Source of the DNA: Auriscalpium vulgare
Lineage: Eukaryota > Basidiomycota > Agaricomycetes > Russulales > Auriscalpiaceae
Assembly: GCA_019915015.1 (NCBI GenBank)
Contig: JAHBBC010000001.1
Location: 1,984,001 to 2,048,000, forward strand
Direction of reading: 5' to 3'
DNA: 64,000 nucleotides
The stretch's first letter is position 1. Every line of letters begins with the position of its first letter. Shown here piece by piece: positions 57,578 to 64,000 of the stretch. The notes under the pieces are model-generated. The model made no database searches. It worked only from the letters and a program-made list of their open reading frames with translations, and was not told the origin of the DNA. Position numbers and translations under genes: made by a program.

Positions 57578-58935
57578 CTATGTGATCTCAAGTTCGTCGT
57601 CTGCGAATATCGCGGTCTTCGGCACTCCATCCGCGCGAATGACGCCGCGGTACATGCCAGTGCAATTCAGCGGCATCGCCACTAAATCCAACGATCATCA
57701 TCACCGACGTGACCCGCAGCATAGCACAGACGTACCGTTGCCAGACGCATCGACGGCGATGACCCCGCCGTCGCCGCCGTCCTCGCGCAGCGCCTCCACC
57801 GCCCAGCCCGCCGCCTTCCCAAGCGGCTCGCACAGATACTCCATGCGGCGGGCGATCGTCGCCGCCGTATTCTGGCGGATGAAATACTGCCCAGCCGGTC
57901 AGTCAGCGCACGCGCACGTCCGAGGAAAGGACGCAAGAGCCACGCACATCGCCGACGCCCGTCCCGCTCACCGCGACCCCGCGCCCGCGCGGCGCGAACG
58001 GCCACCAGCGCCGCGCGCGGGCGCGCCACTCGCCCGCCCAGAAGCCCGCGCCGAGGTGCGGCGTGTCGCCGATGCGTCCGGGCGCCTTGTTCGTGAGCCC
58101 GCCGGTGGACGTGCACACCGCGAGGCACCCGCGCGCGTCGAGCGCGACGGCGCCGACGGTGCCGCCCGGCATGAGGTCGAGGAGCGGCTCCCCATCTCCG
58201 TCTCCCTCTTCCTCACACTCTCCCTCTTCCACTCCCTCGGCGCGGTCCTCCTCGGGCAGCCCGAGCCCGCGCCGGTGCTCGCGCCAGCGCTGCGCAGTCC
58301 AGAAGTACGCGTCCGCGACGGGCGGCTCCGCGGAGAGTGCCTCGGCGTGCGCGCCGGAGAGGAAGGGGTGCGGCGTGAGGTCCGGCGCGAGGAAGAGCTG
58401 GCGCGCGAGGTGCGAGGGGTTGCGCGTGCGCGTGAGCAGCGTGAGCGCGAGCGCGCGGCGCGTGGGCGGAATCGCGGGGTGCGCCTCAGGCGGGCGCGAG
58501 AGCGCGAGGGACGCTTCGAGCTCGTTCTGTGCGGTCGATTTAGCGTGGTACACGATAGCGCGGTCGAGGGAATCGGGAAGACGCACCTTTCCAGCGGCGT
58601 TGAACACCGCGCCCTTCCCCGAGTTGAACAGTGGGTTGTCTGCGCGATGTTGTGTTAGAATGCCAGAGTCAGCCAATACGGCAGGCACGCGCACCCTCGA
58701 GCACCGTCACGGCGGCGACGACCGCGTCCATCGCCTCGCCGCCCGCCGCGAGCACGGCGTGCCCCGCGCGCAGCGCCTGCGCGAGCGCGGCCTTGTAGCG
58801 CGCCTGCTGCGCGGGCGTCGAGCCCTCGCGCCGCATCGTGCCCGCGCCGCCGTGCACGACGAGCACGGGCGCGGTCTTGGACTTGGATGGCTTGCTGCCC
58901 TTGGGGTACGGGAGGAGCGGGGTCTTTTCGGACAT
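57578..58935 (-). CDS. Asparaginase / isoaspartyl peptidase (Ntn hydrolase)
   Basis: Four exons (58935-58695, 58639-57948, 57886-57736, 57681-57578) give 395 residues. A precursor that should cut itself before a catalytic threonine. Seen: VLVVHGGAGTM near the N-terminus, AMDAVVAAVTVLED with NPLFNSGKGAVFN, then after a Glu/Asp-rich linker GGTVGAVALD with the catalytic Thr, TSTGGLTNKAPGRIGDTPH, VAVSGTGVGDYFI, RQNTAATIARRMEY and DGGVIAVD. The motif set is that of ASRGL1-type plant/human asparaginases rather than taspase. It hydrolyses L-asparagine and isoaspartyl dipeptides. Odd: the pre-nucleophile linker is long and strongly acidic (EEDRAEGVEEGECEEEGDGDG region), longer than I expect for the family. 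Confidence 0.92.
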
Positions 58936-59286
58936 GGTGGGGAGAGGGGAGGAGGGCGATAAGGACGTGGAGGTGGGAATGCGCGCGCGTGGGCGTGGGC
59001 TGCCCATCTCGTACTGGGCAAGTCGATGCCGCCTCCGACGTCGACGCGCATGTCCGCGGGTCTTTTGGGAATTCACCGTACGGGTGTGCAGAGAGGGGAC
59101 AGCGCGTCTCGAGGTCAAACACCAATACATTGCAGCACGAACAACATCGATGTGGGTATCAGTAAGTAATTAAAGATGAGAAGCGGATATACATTGCGTG
59201 CCAGCATTAGAAAAAACCTAAGCCATAATGCGCCCTTCCTCGACCTCGTTCAGATCACGATCTAGATTGTCTCCTACGTCCACGCC
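58936..59286. other. Intergenic, nothing recognised
   Basis: About 350 bp upstream of the asparaginase start and downstream of the PAP2 gene; probably the asparaginase promoter. Confidence 0.45.
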
Positions 59287-60487
59287 TCAAGCGGCGTCCA
59301 CGCGGAAGCGCGGGAGCACGTCGACCTCGAGGTCCTTCGCGAGCGGCACATACGGCGACGACGCCTCGGGGCGGCCCGTTGGCGGAGGCTTGTGGATGTG
59401 CAGGACGTTGAACACGATGTTCTCGAGCATGAGGCACGTGAGGAGCACCTCGTTCGCGTACATGGCAAACGCGGCGACGAAAAAGCCCGCGACGGCGTCG
59501 AGGATGTAGTGGTTTGCGGTGGCGATGATCGCGGTGAGGATCGTCGCGGGGTACAACAGGAAGAGGGCGTGCAGGCCCATGCGCCGCTGCGCCTTGGGCG
59601 CGTACCAGAACAGCGAGACGCCAACGATGAGGGAGTACCCGAAATGCAGCGACGGCATCGCCGCGAACTGATTGCAGAACTTGTTTGTCGTCCACACGGA
59701 GCCCATGCCGCCCGCGTGCACGGTGTCGATGAACCCGTAGGAAGGCGGGAGGAGCCGCGGGGGCATGCACGGCCACAACGTGAAAACAACGAAGGCGAGG
59801 AGGTTCGCGAGCGCCATCGTGCGCCGCACGGGTGCGTAAACGCTGAACCTCTGGGAATAATAGAAATAGCCGAGGAATGCGATGGTTGCAGGGATGTGGA
59901 TGAACGAGTAGATGCTGGATGATAACTTACTCAGCGACTCCCGCCGGAATAGAAAGTGGATACACGCACCGGTTGAGCGAGGTGATTGCCCACGTGTGCG
60001 ACATCACGAATGCTTGAATCTTGGTCTCCGACTGGATGCCGAGGTTGCGCTCGAATTCCAGCAGCTGAATGGCATGCCGACGCGCGGTATCCACCGTCCC
60101 CTCGTCGATGAACAGCACCGCGGAAACAGCGCGGGCGATCTGATATATCCAGTACGTGAGGGCCCAGTAGAGCACCTCGAGCAGGAACGGGAAACGGAAG
60201 AGCGTCCGCGAGAACCAATTGTCGGCGTACTTGGACGTGTCGCGTGGGGTGAAGCTGCGGAAAAGGCGACCACGCACACGACTGGGAGGTGAGCCGGGCG
60301 TGTACGAGGTGGGCACCGGGGATCCGCCACGGGACGCAGGGCCTGTTCGGCGACGATTGAAGACGACGCCAGCGGTGAGCAGGGAGATGACGATGAGCGG
60401 CTCGACGAAGAGGCCCAGGGCCGATGATTGGGCGGCCGGGGGCGGGTCATTCTTGAACGGCTGGATGATGGGGACGGAGGAGGCCAT
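59287..60487 (-). CDS. PAP2-superfamily (Aur1/Ipt1-like) membrane protein
   Basis: Two exons (60487-59970 and 59914-59287) give 381 residues; start MASSVPIIQP is the first ATG. About six membrane helices. The conserved PAP2_3 signatures are present: WPCMPPRLLP, the active-site block NQFAAMPSLHFGYSLIVG (catalytic His) and ATANHYILDAVAG (second His and Asp). Fungal proteins with this layout are related to inositol phosphorylceramide synthase (Aur1) and other lipid phosphatase/transferases; this one is shorter and could act on another lipid, so only the superfamily is safe. The active site should face the lumen of an endomembrane. Confidence 0.88.
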
Positions 60488-61912
60488 CGTGGTCGTGGGC
60501 GGTGCGTGGCTGTCGTGGACGATGGTCGTGGTGCTGCCGACGGGGAGATAAAAGGACGCTGGTACCTTCCTTATGTATGTGACGCGCACGGGCCTCTCGC
60601 CGCCAAGACTTAGATAGCTCGTGTGACCAATCGACGCTTCGTGGAGCTGCGCCGTCGGCTCCGGTCCCTCCGATCCTCGTCAGTTCGTGCAGCTTGAGCT
60701 CGATGGAGGCTGCCATTCTTGAAGACGACAAACGGCTGGCTTCCCCACCAGATCCCCATGCAGTTGGCATGCACCTGTGCGCAGAGCAGAGGCAGACGGA
60801 AACTCGGCCGAGTCCTATCGGAACCGGCGTTTGATTTTCACACCATGCCCGGAGCCGACCCCGCCATGACCTGAGCCCCGTCAGTTGCAGACGGGATCGT
60901 GAACGGTCGACTGCAAGGCAACGGTGACTGATTCTCTAGTTCCCAGAGCAGGTCGATTTGTGTATGCGCCCTTTTCTGTGAGGAAGGTGCCGGTCAAGAT
61001 CAAGGTCATGCCGACCGATCGATCCAGTTCCTGCAAACACCCGCTGCTCCGGACGAACGTCAATTTTCCGTCGCTTGGCCCGGGGATGCGGTCCTAGCAC
61101 CGAGCAGCACCCTTGGCGGAATCAACACCTATCAACACTCACTGAACGGAACGCGCCAAGGGAGGCCAGGGCCCAGGGAGGGACTGGAATATATGCGCGT
61201 GATTCCGCTTACTTGAAGCGACAGGAGTTTGTAACTTGAAATCCCGATGGGCTTGAATGTGCTGCGCAGTGCGTCGGAGGTTACTTGAGTGCAGGGGAAC
61301 GTGCAGGACTACAAAGAGGAGGCTGCAAAAGCATGGTGGCGGTAAAAGCAGAGAGAGAATGAGGCTGATTCCGGAGAGAACTCATGTCTGGGCCAATCAA
61401 TTATCCCCGAAATGTCCCATGATGTCACCGCTGGAACAGGAGCCTGAGGAGGACGCGACGCGCAAAGGTCACGTGCAGCTCTGAAAGCGATGAACGTTTT
61501 GTTTGATTTGATTTGATTTTACTACTGTATGTACTGTACTATGTGTCCCACAAAGCGACAAGCCAGTGCACCAAGTACTACAACGAAAGTTGACAGCGGG
61601 TCGCGCGCATTACTCAGGCGGCCCACGACTGCAGCGTCCCAGGAGCACGCATGCGCAGTTCGACCCTGACAATTGCCGGCATACTGCAAAGTCGTGAGCA
61701 CGGGGAAACGAGGCAATATTGATGGTTGAGCAAAAAGTTCGATGTTTCGAACCGCCCGGCACACACGAGCAGCATAGTAGCACGTAACATTATGATTGAT
61801 TATGCCACAACTCAAGGTATGTAAGACGTATTAGCAAATATCAAGAATATGTAGCAGACGACTAGCAAAATGTCTAGCGTACCAGCGACGTCGTTATCCA
61901 ACCCATGGCTGT
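60488..61912. other. Gene-poor interval
   Basis: 1.4 kb between the PAP2 gene start and the SNF2 gene stop. It has a short TTTGATTTGATTTGATTTTA-like repeat near 61500 and no supported gene. Confidence 0.45.
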
Positions 61913-64000
61913 TCAAAAGTGCTGCGTAGCAGCCTGTCTACGGATGCCAAACAGCTGCACCAAATCTGTCGTCACGCGCGTGAGACATCATGAAGGGAAA
62001 CGATAGTACAGTCTCCACACACCTTGCAGCCTAGCTTCCTTCTTCTGGCGCTGAGTCTCCCTGCTCTTCATCCCCGAGAAAGCCTGACACGGGCGTGAGC
62101 ATCCCAGCATGCTTGAAGAATGTTGATGAACAACCGTACCTGTTTGATAAGCAACTTTTTCTTCTCCTGGATGTCGATAACCTAGCGCGGGTCATCAAGA
62201 CAGAGCGAGACATCAGGCGACTGGCGACGTACTTTTGACTCTACTGTGTTCTCCGCGATTAGCTGGTACACGTGGACGGGCTTCGTCTGGCCAATTCTGT
62301 TCAAGACACTGCCTCAGTATCGTCACGACTGGTCCGACAAGGCGTCCGTACCGATTGCAGCGGTCAATCGCCTGGCTCTCAATGCCTTCTTGCCACCACC
62401 TGCACACAAAGTGAAACACCATGAGCTACACGGCGGACGACACATCACCCGCGCACTTACGGGTCCATACTGAAGCATGCACCCTCATTAGCTAACGCCG
62501 GTCTGCCGATCTAAAGAAAGACTTACAGGTAAACATTGTTTGCGACGGTGAGGTTCAACCCGAGCGCGCCGGCCTTCAGCGATATAAGCATCACCTTCGG
62601 GTTAACCCCAGACGCCGCGCTCGCGCGATATGTAGCTGTCGATGTTGTCCCTGAGGAGCGCGCCTTGGCCTTGGGCTTCGGCTTCGGCTTCCCCTTCCCC
62701 TTGCCCTTCCCCGCCTTGCCTTTACCTTTCTTCGCCCACGCGCCGTCCTCGTCCTCGTCGTCAATGAAATCGTCGTCGTCGTCGTCCGTCAGCTCGATCG
62801 TGGGCTGGAAGTCGTCGTCCCCGTCGGTGGCGTCGCCGTCCTGGAACGAGCTGTCCGGGTCCGCGGCCGCATCCCGGGCGTTGCTGCGCCGGCGCACGGA
62901 ACGCCCGCCCTCAGTGGACATCGGGAAGGGGGCAGGGATAGGGGTAGAGGCCGCGGAGGCCGCAGCGGGGCGCGAGGCAATCGGGGCGGCGTCGGCGTCG
63001 CCCTCCTCGATTGGGACGCAGAAAGCCTCGAGCGTCTCCTGGCGCCGGCGCGCGGACATCTGCCCGTCGAAGCGCACATACGAGATGCTGCAGAGCCTAG
63101 CCTGTCAGCATGTACCTCCAACACTCCACGCGCATACATACCCTTCGCTATCCAGAGTCTCAGCGATCTGCCCAGTCAGTCAATTCGTGTCAGTCCGAGG
63201 ATGTATCAAGGATGAGTGCACATGCCTTATCCAAGAACGACGTAAACTGCGAGAACACGAGCGACTTTTCCGTGGGCGGCGTGAGCTTGAGCAGGTGCAC
63301 GAGCTGGTCGATCTTTGCGGACGAGCCGGTGCGCAAGCCGCTCAGCGCGTCGTCGTCCTCGTCCTCATCGTCGAGCCGGACAGGCTTTTGCGTCAGCTCG
63401 GTCGGCGGCGGCGGCTCGATGAGGTCTCCCATGCCGATCGTGCGGCGGTCCTGCAGAACAACGTCAGAAGCTGCTCCTCCAGAGTGCAATCCGACAGCGC
63501 ATATACCATAGGGCACTTCGGGTCCCGCGTAATGACCTCGGTGATGCTGTCGCATCGACAGTTAGCCTCCCGCTAACTACTCGAGAAAGAGCAACTCAGC
63601 GCACCACGCGAGACAGAACCGATGTGCACACGCTGTGATGCGCGGCTCGTCCAGAACGCCAAAGCAGATCGGACACTCCTCGTTGTCCTCGATCGCCTGC
63701 GCGAGCGCGCCTTGCAGGCGCACGCGGTCCTCAGCCGAGACGTGGATAGCCGCGTCGGGCTCCGCGTCGAGCTCGTTCGCGCGGCGCAGTTGCTCCGCGT
63801 AGTCGGCCGGCACGAGCCCGGGGTGCAGTGCGAGCTGGCGCAGGCGCGTGAGCATGCTGAGAGCATTGGTCGACACGGCGACGGCGTTCATCCCGCCGTG
63901 GCTGTCCATGAAGCCCTCGATGCGCTGCTGGGAGAGCTGCTCAACGGTATCGTAGAGCGCCTGGTGGGTGGGTGAGAAGAGGCGGAGACGAGGGGGAAGT
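61913..64000 (-). CDS. SNF2-family helicase with RING (Rad16/HLTF-like), C-terminal part
   Basis: 5' end lies beyond base 64000. Visible: the end of the SNF2 N-lobe region (LSMLTRLRQLALHPGL), a RING finger CPICFGVLDEPRITACAHRFC, continuing LACITEV across an intron to KCPM DRRTI, then the helicase C-lobe: SSAKIDQLVHLLKLTP, KSLVFSQFTSFLD, YVRFDGQMSARRRQETLEAF, a long charged insert, VMLISLKAGALGLNLTVANN, MDPWWQEGIESQAIDR, RIGQTKPVHVYQLIAENTVE, KKKLLIKQAF and the end DLVQLFGIRRQ with TGA 61915-61913. This order (RING embedded between the two helicase lobes) defines the Rad16/Rad5/HLTF group of DNA-repair translocases and ubiquitin ligases. MDP is encoded on a 9-nt microexon (62469-62461). The last RING position has Asp instead of Cys, which I believe is normal in this subgroup. 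Confidence 0.9.

Overview
The window looks like nuclear DNA of a filamentous basidiomycete, probably a wood-decaying Agaricomycete. Nearly every gene is cut by short introns of about 45-60 bp with GTRNGT-type donors, genes are dense on both strands, and the proteins are typically fungal (GH10 xylanase with a CBM1, subtilase family, DUF3712 and DUF3433 membrane proteins, Ccr4, mevalonate decarboxylase, Yippee, Pex24-type peroxin, SNG1-like protein). I see no tRNA or rRNA genes, no intact transposon and no CRISPR array.

Layout. 1-6661 (minus): a very large secretory-pathway membrane protein with repeated DUF3712-type units, running off the left edge. 6.66-11.2 kb: a gene-poor interval with a 20-bp tandem repeat and a G-quadruplex motif. 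11.2-12.76 kb: secreted GH10-CBM1 endoxylanase. 13.1-16.65 kb: a divergent pair, a low-complexity basic/acidic nuclear-type protein and a MoxR/Mg-chelatase-like AAA+ protein, whose ATGs are 33 bp apart. 16.87-17.47 kb: Yippee. 18.2-24.35 kb: three minus-strand genes (APH-type phosphotransferase, ZCCHC9-type zinc-knuckle protein, DUF3433-like membrane protein). 26.85-29.53 kb: a recognisable but disrupted Vps1-type dynamin.

31.77-55.12 kb carries a dispersed S8 subtilase family. It has a nearly full but decayed copy (31.8-35.5 kb, plus), a 3'-half remnant (40.5-41.3 kb, minus), a 5'-end remnant (50.0-50.6 kb, minus) and a nearly intact copy (51.4-55.1 kb, plus). Housekeeping genes lie between them: Ccr4 deadenylase and diphosphomevalonate decarboxylase (divergent), an SNG1/DUF3533 membrane protein and a multi-spanning RING-H2 ubiquitin ligase.

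55.8-64 kb: Pex24/dysferlin-domain peroxisomal membrane protein, an asparaginase-type Ntn hydrolase, a PAP2-family membrane phosphatase/transferase, and the C-terminal part of a Rad16/HLTF-like SNF2-RING protein that leaves the right edge.

The most notable signals are: conserved 9-nt and 11-nt microexons in the subtilases (the 11-nt one carries the catalytic Asp); further microexons in the xylanase (18 nt, next to a GC-AG intron) and the SNF2 gene (9 nt); a Vps1 copy with four independent lesions, one of them a 23-bp tandem duplication; a head-to-head inverted duplication of the subtilase 5' region; and single-base frameshifts in genes expected to be functional (mevalonate decarboxylase, Ccr4), which suggest that some indels here are consensus errors. 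Intron positions were inferred by eye from splice signals and continuity of conserved protein sequence; none was tested against RNA.
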